Assembly: GCF_006442815.1 (NCBI RefSeq)
Contig: NZ_VFVL01000039.1
Coordinates: 1-47,979, forward strand
Reading direction: 5' to 3'
DNA from: Mesorhizobium sp. B2-4-3
GTDB lineage: Bacteria; Pseudomonadota; Alphaproteobacteria; Rhizobiales; Rhizobiaceae
Length of the DNA: 47,979 bases
The notes under the pieces: model-generated
Told to the model about the DNA's origin: nothing
Database searches by the model: none
Seen by the model: the letters and a program-made list of their open reading frames with translations, nothing else
Translations under genes and position numbers: made by a program
In this document: one piece after another, positions 24,514 through 33,087 of the stretch
Position numbering within the stretch: position 1 is the first letter of the stretch
How the letters are laid out: the number at the start of each line of letters is the position of its first letter

Positions 24514-25715
24514 TGAAGATCCGCGCCATCGAAACCGTCCGCATCGAGGAGCGGCCCAATTTGCTCTGGGTGGAGGTTCATACCGACGAGGGCATCACCG
24601 GCCTTGGCGAGACCTTCTTCCTGTCGCGCACCGTCGAGGAATATCTGCACGAATATGTCGCGCCAAGGGTGATCGGCCGCGACCCGCTGCAGATCGATCT
24701 CCTGGCCGCCGACCTCGTCGGCTATCTCGGCTTCCGTTCCAGCGGCGCCGAGGTGCGCGGCAACTCGGCCTTCGACATCGCGCTATGGGACATTTTCGGC
24801 AAGGCCACCGGCCAGCCGGTCGCGCAATTGCTCGGCGGCTTCAGCCGCCGCTCGATCCGCACCTACAACACCTGCGCCGGCACCGAATACATCAAGGACG
24901 CCAAGGGCCAGACGACGGCCAATTACGGCATCGGCGCCGGGCGCGACTATGACGACCTGAACGCCTTCCTCACGCGAGCCGGCGACCTCGCTGGGGAACT
25001 GCTGGAAGACGGCATCACCGCCATGAAGATCTGGCCGTTCGACCACGCCGCCGAAAAGACGCGCGGCAACGACATTTCGGCCGCCGACCTGAAGGCCGCG
25101 CTTGAACCTTTTGAAAAGATTCGCAAAGCCGTCGGCGACAAGATCGACATCATGGTCGAGTTCCACTCCATGTGGCAGCTCCTGCCGGCGATGAAGATCG
25201 CGCAGGCGCTGAAACCCTACGCCACCTACTGGCATGAGGACCCGATCCGCATGGACAGCCTCGGCGACCTCAAGCGCTACGCCGCCGCCAGCCCGGCGCC
25301 GATCTCGGCCTCGGAGACGCTGGGCAGCCGCTGGGCTTTTCGCGACCTGTTGCAGACGGGAGCGGCCGGCATCGTCATGCTCGACATCTCCTGGTGCGGC
25401 GGCCTGTCGGAAGCGCGCAAGATCGCCTCGATGGCCGAGGCCTGGCGGCTGCCGGTCGCCCCGCATGACTGCACCGGTCCGGTCGTGCTTGCCGCCTCGA
25501 CGCATCTTTCGCTCAACGCGCCCAACGCGCTCGTCCAGGAAAGCGTGCGCGCTTTCTACCGCACCTGGTACCGCGATCTGGTCACCGCGCTGCCGGAAGT
25601 GAAGGACGGCATGATCACCGTGCCGCCCGGGCCGGGGCTGGGGATGGCGCTCAATCCGGACCTTGGCCGCGCCTACACCGTCCATCGTCGCGTCAGCGAC
25701 GGGACAAGCATCTGA
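24513..25715 (+). CDS. Enolase-superfamily sugar-acid dehydratase (mandelate racemase/muconate lactonizing type)
   Basis: 400 residues. The N-terminal capping domain (1-~115) precedes the TIM barrel. Magnesium ligands are E216 (IMVEFHS), E242 (YWHEDPI) and E268 (SASETLG), spaced 26 residues apart as in mandelate racemase. K172 in MKIWPF and H318 in APHDCTGP are the likely acid/base residues. Family members dehydrate aldonic acids to 2-keto-3-deoxy acids; the exact sugar acid cannot be told. It starts one base into the stop of gntR and is followed, 23 bases on, by a sugar importer, which supports a catabolic role. Confidence 0.88.
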   Translation: MKIRAIETVRIEERPNLLWVEVHTDEGITGLGETFFLSRTVEEYLHEYVAPRVIGRDPLQIDLLAADLVGYLGFRSSGAEVRGNSAFDIALWDIFGKATGQPVAQLLGGFSRRSIRTYNTCAGTEYIKDAKGQTTANYGIGAGRDYDDLNAFLTRAGDLAGELLEDGITAMKIWPFDHAAEKTRGNDISAADLKAALEPFEKIRKAVGDKIDIMVEFHSMWQLLPAMKIAQALKPYATYWHEDPIRMDSLGDLKRYAAASPAPISASETLGSRWAFRDLLQTGAAGIVMLDISWCGGLSEARKIASMAEAWRLPVAPHDCTGPVVLAASTHLSLNAPNALVQESVRAFYRTWYRDLVTALPEVKDGMITVPPGPGLGMALNPDLGRAYTVHRRVSDGTSI

Positions 25716-25738
25716 AAAATCCAAAGGGAGGAACAGAC

Positions 25739-26716
25739 ATGAAGAAACTCACCGCAATGCTATTGCTCGGCGTCGCCCTGATCGGCGGCCAAACCGTGGC
25801 CCGCGCCGACGGGCTCAACATCGTCTTCACCCACCATTCGTCGGCCTCGAACACGTTCTGGCAGGCGGTAAAGAAAGGCTTCGACGATGCCTGCGCCAAG
25901 GTCGAGGCGAACTGCAACATGGTCTTCACCCAGACCGAGGGCTCGGTCGAGCAGCAGGTCGCGAACATGCGCGCGGCACTTGCCGCCAAGCCCGATGCGC
26001 TTTTGACCTCCATCGTCGACGACCACGCCTTGGACGACGTCATCAAGGAGGCGCGCGACGCGGGCGTGCTGGTGATCGCCGTCAATGTCGACGACACCGA
26101 GGGCGCCAAGGGCAATGCCCGGCAGGCCTTCGTCGGCCAGGGTTTCAAGCCGGCCGGCTATTCGCTCGCCAAGGCGATTTCCGAGAGCTTCCCGAAGGAC
26201 GGCCCGATCAAGGTGCTGGTCGGCATTTCGGCGCCCGGCCAGAACTGGTCGGAAAGCCGTGGCGCCGGCATCATGCAGTTCCTCGATGAGTACAAGGCCG
26301 CGCATAAAGACCGCGACGTGTCCTGGGAGCGCATCGACAGCGGCACTGATCTCGCCATCACTTCCGACCGCGTCGGCGCCTATCTGAACGCCCATCCCGA
26401 CACCACGGCCTATTTCGACACCGGCTTCTGGTGCGCCGGCGTGGCGCGCGTGCTGGCCGATCGCGGCGTGGCGCCCGGCAAGGTGCTGCTCGGCGGCTTC
26501 GACCTCGTTCCGGAAGTGCTGCAGCAGATGCAGAAGGGCTATGTCCAGGCGCTGGTCGACCAGCAGCCCTACATGCAGGGCTTCATGCCGGTGATGGAGG
26601 CCTATCTCAACAAGAAGATCGGCCTTGCTCCTTCGGACATCGACACCGGCCAGGGCATCGTGCGGCCGAAGGAGGCCGACAGCATCATGGCGCTGTCCGC
26701 CCAAGGACTGAGATAA
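25739..26716 (+). CDS. Sugar ABC transporter periplasmic binding protein (CUT2/ribose type)
   Basis: 325 residues with a signal peptide (MKKLTAMLLLGVALIGGQTVARA, then DGLN). The mature part begins INI-like VFTHHSSASNTFWQAVKKGFDDACAK, the first beta-alpha unit of type-1 periplasmic binding proteins. It continues with KPDALLTSIVDDHALDDVIKEARDAGVLVIAVN and a C-terminal lobe with VDQQPYMQGFMPVMEAYL. These bind a monosaccharide between two lobes. GGGAGG precedes the ATG. It is the first transporter gene of the operon, followed by permease and ATPase, the FrcBCA order. Confidence 0.9.
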   Translation: MKKLTAMLLLGVALIGGQTVARADGLNIVFTHHSSASNTFWQAVKKGFDDACAKVEANCNMVFTQTEGSVEQQVANMRAALAAKPDALLTSIVDDHALDDVIKEARDAGVLVIAVNVDDTEGAKGNARQAFVGQGFKPAGYSLAKAISESFPKDGPIKVLVGISAPGQNWSESRGAGIMQFLDEYKAAHKDRDVSWERIDSGTDLAITSDRVGAYLNAHPDTTAYFDTGFWCAGVARVLADRGVAPGKVLLGGFDLVPEVLQQMQKGYVQALVDQQPYMQGFMPVMEAYLNKKIGLAPSDIDTGQGIVRPKEADSIMALSAQGLR

Positions 26717-26795
26717 GCTCTCCAAACAGCGAGACCCGCATCGGCGACGCCAGCCGTCGCCGATGCGTCTTAATCCCGAACCCCGGAGCCTTTCG

Positions 26796-27773
26796 TTGAA
26801 GCGCCTGTTCAAGACCTATCTCGAAAAACCGGAGCTGGCCGGGCTGATCCTTCTGGTGCTGCTCATCGTCCTGTTCCAGGTGCGCTCGCACGGCGTGTTC
26901 CTGAACGCCGACAATCTGCGCGGCATCCTCGGCATCCTGCCGGAGGCGGGCCTCGTCGCCATCGGCGTCACCATCCTGATGATCAGCGGTGAGTTCGACC
27001 TCTCGGTCGGGTCGGTGTTCGCGCTGATGCCGATGTCGATGGCGGTGCTGATGGTGCATGGCTGGCCGTTCCCGCTGGCGCTGCTCGCCGGACTGCTGGC
27101 CGCGGCGGCGATCGGCTTCATCAACGGCTACATCACCATCCGCTTCGCCATCCCCAGCTTCATCACCACGCTCGGCATGCTGTTCATGGCGCGCTCACTC
27201 ACGGTCGTGGTCTCGGGCGGTTTCCCGCCGCTCCTGCCCGCCGACCTGCCCAACTGGCTGTTCACCTCCTTCGTCGGACCGGGCAACATGTTCCGCATGT
27301 CCTTCCTGTGGTTCGTGGCGGTCGCGGTGCTGACTTCGCTGATGCTGTCGCGCACCAATTTCGGCAACTGGATCAAGGCCACCGGCGGCTTCCTGCCGGC
27401 CGCCGCCTCGATGGGCATCCCGACCGCCAGGGTCAAGATCGTCTGCTTCATGCTGTGCTCCGTGCTGTCCGGCTTCGCCGGCATGCTGCAGGTGCTGCGG
27501 CTGGGCTCGCCGCTGCCCTCGATCGGCGAGGGGCTGGAACTGCAGGCGGTCGCCGCCGCGGTCATCGGCGGCGCCTCGCTCACCGGCGGCATCGGCACGG
27601 TGATGGGCGGCATCATCGGCACGACGCTGATCCGCGTCATCGACAACGGGCTTGTGCTCAGCCACGTCGACGCCAATTGGTTCAAGTTCGCCATCGGCTT
27701 CCTCACCATCTTCGCCGTCGTCGCCAATGCCTGGATGCGCAAGCGCGCCAAGGCCATCAAGATGGAGGGCTGA
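26796..27773 (+). CDS. Sugar ABC transporter permease (RbsC/FrcC type)
   Basis: 325 residues if translation starts at TTG 26796, which has CGGAGCC seven bases upstream; an in-frame ATG at 26763 without a visible ribosome binding site would give 336. About nine to ten membrane helices are apparent. The conserved CUT2 permease regions are VAIGVTILMISGEFDLSVGSVFAL, INGYITIRFAIPSFITTLGM, and the cytosolic loop ending GASLTGGIGTVMGGIIGTTLI. It forms the membrane channel of the importer with the ATPase whose gene starts 3 bases after its stop. Confidence 0.88.
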   Translation: MKRLFKTYLEKPELAGLILLVLLIVLFQVRSHGVFLNADNLRGILGILPEAGLVAIGVTILMISGEFDLSVGSVFALMPMSMAVLMVHGWPFPLALLAGLLAAAAIGFINGYITIRFAIPSFITTLGMLFMARSLTVVVSGGFPPLLPADLPNWLFTSFVGPGNMFRMSFLWFVAVAVLTSLMLSRTNFGNWIKATGGFLPAAASMGIPTARVKIVCFMLCSVLSGFAGMLQVLRLGSPLPSIGEGLELQAVAAAVIGGASLTGGIGTVMGGIIGTTLIRVIDNGLVLSHVDANWFKFAIGFLTIFAVVANAWMRKRAKAIKMEG

Positions 27774-27776
27774 GCC

Positions 27777-28508
27777 GTGGGCGACGCGATCATCTCGGTG
27801 CGCGACCTGCACAAATGGTATTCCGGCGTGCATGCGCTGAAGGGCGTCTCGCTCGACTTCAAGCGCGGCGAGGCGCTCGGCCTGGTCGGCGACAACGGCG
27901 CCGGCAAGTCCACGCTGATCAACATCCTGTCCGGCGTCCATCGCGCCGACCAGGGCGAAATCCGGGTCGAGGGCAGGGCGGTCAGCATCGCCACGCCGCG
28001 CGACGCGATGGATCTCGGCATCGAGACCATCTACCAGTACAACTCCATGGTCCCAACCATGTCGATCGCCAGGAACCTGTTCATCGGCCGCGAGCCGACC
28101 CGGTTCTCGATGCTCGGTGTCGGCATCCTGGACCAGAAGAAGATGGCCGAGGAAAGCATCCGCGCCATCGCCAATGTCGACCTGCATCTGCGCTCTCCCG
28201 ACGCGCTGGTCGGCGAGCTGTCCGGCGGCCAGCGGCAGGGCGTCGCCATCGCGCGCGCCATGCATTTCAAGTCGAAGGTGATGATCCTCGACGAGCCGAC
28301 CAACCATCTCTCGGTCAAGGAGACGAACAAGGTGATCGGCTTTGTGCGCGGCCTGAAGGAGCAGGGGGTGACAGGCGTCTTCATCAGCCACAACATGCAC
28401 CACGTCTTCGACTGCTGCGACCGCATCGTGGCGATGGCGCGCGGCGAGGTGGTGCTGGACAAGCGCATCGAGGATACCTCGATCGACGAAGTGCATGGCG
28501 TGCTCTAG
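27777..28508 (+). CDS. Sugar ABC transporter ATPase, single-domain (FrcA-like)
   Basis: 243 residues from GTG 27777, only three bases after the permease stop. Walker A is GDNGAGKST, the signature is LSGGQRQGVAIARAM, and Walker B is VMILDEPTNHLS. Most CUT2 importers (Rbs, Xyl, Ara) have a ~500-residue ATPase with two fused domains; this one has a single domain, as in the rhizobial fructose system FrcBCA, so it probably works as a homodimer. The sequence LGIETIYQYNSMVPTMSIARNLF lies where the Q-loop is expected. It couples ATP hydrolysis on the cytosolic side to sugar uptake. Confidence 0.9.
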   Translation: MGDAIISVRDLHKWYSGVHALKGVSLDFKRGEALGLVGDNGAGKSTLINILSGVHRADQGEIRVEGRAVSIATPRDAMDLGIETIYQYNSMVPTMSIARNLFIGREPTRFSMLGVGILDQKKMAEESIRAIANVDLHLRSPDALVGELSGGQRQGVAIARAMHFKSKVMILDEPTNHLSVKETNKVIGFVRGLKEQGVTGVFISHNMHHVFDCCDRIVAMARGEVVLDKRIEDTSIDEVHGVL

Positions 28509-28519
28509 GGAACTCGGCA

Positions 28520-29275
28520 ATGAAGGTGCTTGCTGGTCGTAAGGTGCTTCTGACGGGTGGGCTGGGCTCGCTCGGCCGGGCCCAGGCGGTGACACTGGCG
28601 CGGGCCGGCGCGCGCGTGCTGTTGCTCGATCGCCCTGATGCCACGGGCGCGGTGGAGATAGTCGCCGGGTTGGCCGGCGAGGCCGCGGGCGACATTGCCT
28701 TCATAGGCTGCGATCTCAACCGGCTGGCCGAGGCGGAGGCGGCGGCTGCCGCGCTGGCGGCGAAGGAAGGCGGCATCGACATCCTGATCAACAACGCGGC
28801 GCTGATCATCAACCGGCCGTTCGAGGAATTCTCGCTCGCCGAGTATGAGGACCAGATCCGCGTCAACTCTTCGGCCGCCTTCGCGCTGGCGCGAGCCTGC
28901 GCTCCAGGCATGAAGGCCAAGGGCTACGGCAAGATCGTCAACTTCTGCTCGATCACGCTCAACGGCCGGTGGGACGGCTACGTGCCCTATGTCGCGTCGA
29001 AGGGCGCCATGCTCGGCCTCACCAAATCGCTGGCGCGCGAGCTTGGGCCGCATGGCATCAGGGTGAACGCCGTATCGCCGGGCGCGGTGGTCTCGGAGGC
29101 GGAAGAGCGCGTTTTCGGCGATCGGCTGAAGGAGTACAATGACTGGATCCTTGCGAACCAGAGCCTGAAGAAGCGCATCGAGCCGGGCAACGTCGCCGAT
29201 CTCGTGCTGTTCCTCGTCTCGCCTGTCTCCGACATGATCAGCGGCCAGAACATCGCCGTCGACGGTGGCTGGTGA
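28520..29275 (+). CDS. SDR-family dehydrogenase, probably acting on a sugar
   Basis: 251 residues. I chose ATG 28520, 11 bases after the ATPase gene ends, although the frame is open far upstream. The NAD(P) motif is TGGLGSLG (residues 12-19), NNAA is at 91-94, and the catalytic S144, Y157 and K161 are all present (NFCSITL, YVASK). The end is the standard MISGQNIAVDGGW. In the pathway inferred for this island it would oxidise the sugar to the lactone that the SMP-30 protein hydrolyses. A different alcohol substrate is possible. Confidence 0.87.
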   Translation: MKVLAGRKVLLTGGLGSLGRAQAVTLARAGARVLLLDRPDATGAVEIVAGLAGEAAGDIAFIGCDLNRLAEAEAAAAALAAKEGGIDILINNAALIINRPFEEFSLAEYEDQIRVNSSAAFALARACAPGMKAKGYGKIVNFCSITLNGRWDGYVPYVASKGAMLGLTKSLARELGPHGIRVNAVSPGAVVSEAEERVFGDRLKEYNDWILANQSLKKRIEPGNVADLVLFLVSPVSDMISGQNIAVDGGW

Positions 29276-29283
29276 GGGCTGGC

Positions 29284-30174
29284 ATGGTTGAGCTTCTCGA
29301 TGACCGCGCGCGGCTCGTGCTCGCGCCCGACAAGGGTGGCGCGATCGCCCGTTATGATGCGCTTGTCGGCAGCGCACGAGTTCCGCTTTTGAGGGCAGGG
29401 GACGGCACCGGCACATCCGGTTGTCAGCTCCTCGTGCCATGGTCGAACCGCATCTCCGGCGGCGGCTTCACTTTCGACGGCCGCTTCCATGCCATCGGGC
29501 CGAATGTGCCTGGCGAAGCCTTTCCGATCCACGGCGACGGTTTCCAGAAGCCCTGGCGGCTTGTGCGCCAGACCGACACCGAGGCGGAACTGATGCTCGA
29601 TGACGGCGCGATCGGTCCTTACCGCTACGTGGCCACAGCCACCTATGCGCTACGCGACGGCACGCTGGAGGCGCGGCTGACTGTGGAAAATCGGGCCGGC
29701 ATGCGCTTGCCCTATGGCCTCGGTTTCCATCCCTGGTTTCCGCGCGGCGCCAAGACCACACTGAAGGCGAAGGCAGCGTGGGTTTGGCTGGAGGATGAGC
29801 GTTATCTGCCAACAGGCGTCGCGCCGCTTGCTGAGCATCCGTGGTGGGATTTCTCGCGGCTCTCGCTTTTGCCGGCGGGTTGGGTAAACAACGCCTTTGT
29901 CGGCTGGGATCGTCGCGCTACCATCGTCCAGCCGGCGCAGGGGATTGCGCTTGAGCTGGCAGCTTCGCCGGAGCTGGACGTGTTCATCCTCTATTCCCCG
30001 TCGCATGATGCCGGCTTCTTCTGCTTCGAGCCGGTGTCGCACCCGGTCGATGCGCATCATGGCCAGGGGCTGACGGTGCTCGATGATGGGGCGACGATGA
30101 GTGTGACGATGCGGCTGGAGTGGGGAGAGGTGGGCGCACCCCCATCTACAACTCCTTCTCCGCCAGTTCCCTGA
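29284..30174 (+). CDS. Aldose 1-epimerase family protein (mutarotase-like)
   Basis: 296 residues from ATG 29284; a GTG at 29272 overlapping the SDR stop is possible. Galactose-mutarotase fold features are present: the arginine-containing LVPWSNRISGGGFTFDGRF, a histidine in IHGDGFQKPW, the catalytic His in YGLGFHPWF, and the catalytic Glu in FFCFEPVSHPVDAHH. It would speed interconversion of sugar anomers before oxidation. It is the last gene of the sugar operon and its 3' end overlaps the converging dinB gene by 29 bases, so the final ~10 residues (Pro- and Thr-rich) are also dinB antisense. Confidence 0.87.
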   Translation: MVELLDDRARLVLAPDKGGAIARYDALVGSARVPLLRAGDGTGTSGCQLLVPWSNRISGGGFTFDGRFHAIGPNVPGEAFPIHGDGFQKPWRLVRQTDTEAELMLDDGAIGPYRYVATATYALRDGTLEARLTVENRAGMRLPYGLGFHPWFPRGAKTTLKAKAAWVWLEDERYLPTGVAPLAEHPWWDFSRLSLLPAGWVNNAFVGWDRRATIVQPAQGIALELAASPELDVFILYSPSHDAGFFCFEPVSHPVDAHHGQGLTVLDDGATMSVTMRLEWGEVGAPPSTTPSPPVP

Positions 30175-31408
30175 ACCCGTCCGGCACCGAGCGCGGGCCT
30201 TCCAGCGCCACCGTGCCGTAGCCGACCGCCTCCTTGCCGAAGCGCTGGCGGATCTTGTCCACCGCCCGGTCGGCGCCGAAGCGCGCGAGACCTTTTCGGC
30301 TGCCGGGTTTGCGCTTCTCATCCGCCAGGCCGAGCGGCAGTTCGAGCTGCAGCTCGGCATTCTCATCCAGATGCGAGACGGAGATGGCGAGCAGCGAGAT
30401 GTCGCGCTCGCCCGGATGGGCGGCGAGCACGCCGCGCACCAGTTCCTCGGCGATCTCGGCCAGCATCGCGGTCACCTGGATCGGCTGGTCTAGCGTGATC
30501 GAGCGGCTCACCGCGCGCATGTCGGCGAAGCGCACGCGCACCGTGACCGTGCGCCCGGGCCGGTCCTTGGCGCGCAACCGGCTGGCGACGCGGTCGGCCA
30601 GATGCAGCAGCGTCGGCACGAAGACGCGCGGCAACGCGGGTTTCCTGCCCAGCGCCGATTGCGCGCCGGCCGAATGCGCGCGCCGATGCGTCTCGAGCTT
30701 GCGCGGGTCGCGGTTCCAGGCAAGCGCGGCAAGCTTCTGGCCGGCGGCATGGCCGATCAGCCGCTCCAGCGCGCCGCTATGGGTGCGCGCCAATTGCCCG
30801 ATCGTCTCGACGCCGATTTCCGCGAGCCTGGCCTTGGTCGCGGGGCCGACGCCCCACATCAGCGTGACGGGCAAATCATGCAGGAAGGCGAGCTCGGTGC
30901 CGGGCTCGACCACCACCAATCCGTCTGGCTTGGCGACCTGCGAGGCTATCTTGGCGAGGTGCTTTGTCCGCGCCACGCCGATCGAGATCGGCAGGCCGAG
31001 CTCGGCCTTCACCCGCGCGCGGATTTTTCGCGCGATCTCTTGCGGAGGGCCAAACAGATGCGTGCAGCCGGCGACATCGGCAAAGGCCTCGTCGATCGAG
31101 ATGCGTTCGACCACCGGCGTGAAATCGTCGAGCACCTTGATCGCCGCATCGCCGAGGCGCTGGTACTCGGAAAAATGACCGCCGACGAAAATGAGCTGCG
31201 GGCAGAGTTCGCGCGCCTTGCGGCCGGGCATGCCGCCGCGCACGCCGAAGACCTTGGCCTCATAGGAAGCCGCCAGCACCACGCCGCCGCCGACGGCGAT
31301 CGGCTTGCCGCGCAATGACGGATCGAGCAACTGCTCGACGGAGGCGTAGAAGGCATCGAGATCGGCATGCAGGATGGTGGCGGCCGCGGCGGTGTTCGTG
31401 GCGGCCAT
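30146..31408 (-). CDS. dinB: DNA polymerase IV (translesion polymerase)
   Basis: 420 residues from ATG 31408, which has GGGAG seven bases upstream; the longer open frame runs into the promoter. The Y-family catalytic centre is complete: HADLDAFYASVEQ (D16, D18) and ISIDEAFADV (D106, E107). Helix-hairpin-helix motifs (LMWGVGPATKARLAEIGVETIGQLA) and the little-finger domain follow. The protein copies past damaged bases with low fidelity. A LexA box lies 69-83 bases upstream, so SOS control is likely. Rhizobia usually carry more than one dinB; which copy this is cannot be told. Convergent with the mutarotase gene. Confidence 0.93.
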   Translation of the reverse strand: MAATNTAAAATILHADLDAFYASVEQLLDPSLRGKPIAVGGGVVLAASYEAKVFGVRGGMPGRKARELCPQLIFVGGHFSEYQRLGDAAIKVLDDFTPVVERISIDEAFADVAGCTHLFGPPQEIARKIRARVKAELGLPISIGVARTKHLAKIASQVAKPDGLVVVEPGTELAFLHDLPVTLMWGVGPATKARLAEIGVETIGQLARTHSGALERLIGHAAGQKLAALAWNRDPRKLETHRRAHSAGAQSALGRKPALPRVFVPTLLHLADRVASRLRAKDRPGRTVTVRVRFADMRAVSRSITLDQPIQVTAMLAEIAEELVRGVLAAHPGERDISLLAISVSHLDENAELQLELPLGLADEKRKPGSRKGLARFGADRAVDKIRQRFGKEAVGYGTVALEGPRSVPDGFRELAEKEL

Positions 31409-31476
31409 CGCGCGCTCCCATGGCCATTTGTGTGGCATTGCAGCATTAGCTGCGTCTTTTGTAAGGGGAATTAACG

Positions 31477-31491
31477 GAACATAAAGAGAAC
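31477..31491 (-). promoter_or_regulatory. LexA (SOS) box upstream of dinB
   Basis: On the minus strand the sequence is GTTCTCTTTATGTTC, an exact match to GTTC-N7-GTTC, the direct-repeat LexA site of alphaproteobacteria. It is 69 bases upstream of the chosen dinB start. Confidence 0.85.
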
Positions 31492-31614
31492 AAAAGAAGC
31501 TCTCTGTCAAGCCGCCACGCTTGGCCGTGCAGGTTTCCACAGCTGGGGGCGCAGCCATAGATAGAACGCCGGTTGTGTGCGTGACCTTGGCACGGGAGAC
31601 GCCACCGCAGGCTG

Positions 31615-31644
31615 AGGAGGATCGCCTCGCGAGGCGATCCTCCT
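31615..31644. terminator. Perfect 30-base palindrome, probable terminator after the cupin gene
   Basis: Arms AGGAGGATCGCCTCG and CGAGGCGATCCTCCT pair without a mismatch. It sits 33 bases beyond the cupin stop on the minus strand and upstream of the dinB promoter. No T-run follows on the minus strand, so a protein-binding site is an alternative. Confidence 0.5.
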
Positions 31645-31676
31645 TCGCTTCTGGACGTAAATTGCGACTGTCTGCG

Positions 31677-32057
31677 CTATGCCGGCTTGGCGTATTCTTC
31701 GGCGCTCAGCACCTCGATGCACTGGAACGGCTGGTTGCCTTCCACCCACGCGTCATGGCCCGGCGGAATGGTATAGGAAGTGCCGGCCTCGAGGGTCTTT
31801 TGCGTGCCATCGGTCATGCGCACGGTGATCGATCCGGACACGACATAGCCGACATGCGAGACCTGGCAGCTGTCGGTCTTGACCACCGGCTTGACGCATT
31901 CGGACCATTTCCAGCCCGGCTGCATGTTCATCCGCCCGAGCGTGTAGCCCGGCAGCCGGACGATCTCGACACGCGTCTTGGCGGGCGCGCGGACCTCGTC
32001 GGGATTGTTGTGCGATTTGGATTCGAGTTTCGTTACGTTCATTGCAACTTCGGCCAT
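31677..32057 (-). CDS. Small cupin-domain protein
   Basis: 126 residues. A single cupin barrel is shown by SHVGYVVSGSITVRMTDGT (motif 1, with H in SHVGYV) and YTIPPGHDAWVEGNQPFQCIEVL (motif 2, with the metal His in PPGHDAW). No other domain is present. Single cupins of this type can be metal-dependent isomerases, dioxygenases or sensors, and no substrate can be named. GGGAGGG precedes the start. It is monocistronic, with a palindromic terminator-like element after it. Confidence 0.85.
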   Translation of the reverse strand: MAEVAMNVTKLESKSHNNPDEVRAPAKTRVEIVRLPGYTLGRMNMQPGWKWSECVKPVVKTDSCQVSHVGYVVSGSITVRMTDGTQKTLEAGTSYTIPPGHDAWVEGNQPFQCIEVLSAEEYAKPA

Positions 32058-32437
32058 GGTATCCCTCCCATGCGTGAAGCGGCGCCTGACGTTGCGATCA
32101 TCGGCGACCGCGATGTTCTTTATAAGCCTTATTATGAGTTATTGCTAATGTAATCGGGGGTGACCGCGAGCTCGGCCGGGCGCTTGGCGCGTCGTCGTGG
32201 AAGGCGGATATGCCAGGCCCTCGGGCAACGGTCCCGGGCCATGTTCGGACCGAAGTCTCACCCGCCGAACGCAGAGGCCCGAGGCGCCGAATTCCAGGAA
32301 ACAACAAAGGCTCCATTTCATTGGCTAGCAAGCCGCCGGACAAAGTCCCTTCATCGGCGGTTGACGACGGGTGCCCGCCATCCCTGCGATATGGCGGGCA
32401 CTCCTTTCGCTCTGGAAACTCTCTTGGAGTTGCGGCC
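32058..32437. other. Intergenic region upstream of the cupin gene
   Basis: About 380 bases. Near 32115-32155 there is an AT-rich block that can hold the cupin promoter on the minus strand. The remainder has open frames on both strands with no recognisable protein; I support no gene there. Confidence 0.3.
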
Positions 32438-32713
32438 GTGCAACCCGGCAACGTGATCGCGAACCTGTTTGCCGCGCTGCTTTTGGCGGGATTGATCGGC
32501 GGCATCTTCCTCCTCTTCGGCAGGCCGCTCTGGCCACAACGCCATGCCCAGATGGTGGTCCTTCTTCCAATCGACACGATGGCCATCGGATCGGTGCGCA
32601 AGGCCTGTGTCGAGCCATGCCTGCCTGCTCGCTTCGATCTCAAGCTCGCGCCCGTCAGGCCGCCCGACGAACGCAGGCGAGGGAACCAGTCCGCGCCTCA
32701 TACCGTTGATTGA
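32438..32713 (+). CDS. Possible small single-helix membrane protein, unknown function
   Basis: 91 residues from GTG 32438, with TTGGAG nine bases upstream. A hydrophobic segment, IANLFAALLLAGLIGGIFLLFG, lies at residues ~6-27, followed by a basic, Pro-rich tail. No family is recognised. Open frames on the opposite strand overlap it, so it is only a candidate. Confidence 0.35.
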   Translation: MQPGNVIANLFAALLLAGLIGGIFLLFGRPLWPQRHAQMVVLLPIDTMAIGSVRKACVEPCLPARFDLKLAPVRPPDERRRGNQSAPHTVD

Positions 32714-32742
32714 GCGAAGGGATGGCGCAGGCGGAGGCCGCC

Positions 32743-32979
32743 ATGCATAATTTCGAACTCATCGATCTTTTGTGCGTCATCGACGCATGCGCGAGCGGCC
32801 GTTTGGCCGGACGTGTGGTGCCGATGTCGAAGGCCGTCGAGGAATTTCGCGTCCTGACCGGCGATTTCGTCTCGTCGGATGCGGATGCGGCCAACGCCTT
32901 GACGCAGGTCGCGCTCGAGCGCGGCTGCGCGGTGCTCTTCGACGAGCAGCCGGGCGCGGATATCATAGGCGAGTTGTGA
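32743..32979 (+). CDS. Small cytosolic protein of unknown function, paralogue of the protein at 44123
   Basis: 78 residues from ATG 32743, with GGAGG six bases upstream; ATG 32722 would add seven residues. It has no signal or membrane segment. The core SKAVEEFRVLTGDFVSSDADAANA followed by GCAVLFDE matches IKQAVTLLRERTG, SDADLAGLI and GIAVLSDE of the 69-residue product at 44123, suggesting one small family. Its role is unknown. A palindromic intergenic repeat follows directly. Confidence 0.6.
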   Translation: MHNFELIDLLCVIDACASGRLAGRVVPMSKAVEEFRVLTGDFVSSDADAANALTQVALERGCAVLFDEQPGADIIGEL

Positions 32980-32992
32980 TCTTCCCCTAGAA

Positions 32993-33060
32993 GCAATTCC
33001 AGGAAAAGTGTGAGCGGTTTAGGCTCGGCGCCTTCGCCGTAACCTTCCGTCTGGAATTGC
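32993..33060. repeat. Intergenic palindromic repeat (rhizobial type)
   Basis: Arms GCAATTCCAG (32993-33002) and CTGGAATTGC (33051-33060) are perfect complements. The inside contains AAAAGTGTGAGCGGTTT, resembling the GTGTGCAGCGGTT of the repeat at 37115. I recall such elements scattered widely in Rhizobiales intergenic DNA. Confidence 0.65.
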
Positions 33061-33087
33061 GTTCAAAGGGATGACGAGATTGGGCGC

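Noticed and set aside
27195..28595. A 466-codon minus-strand frame opposite the sugar importer genes
   Set aside because: It is His- and Asp-rich shadow sequence with no motif, while the permease and ATPase motifs on the plus strand are unambiguous.
30146..31558. A longer DinB of 470 residues
   Set aside because: The extra 50 codons cross the LexA box and the promoter region, and the ATG at 31408 has a good ribosome binding site.
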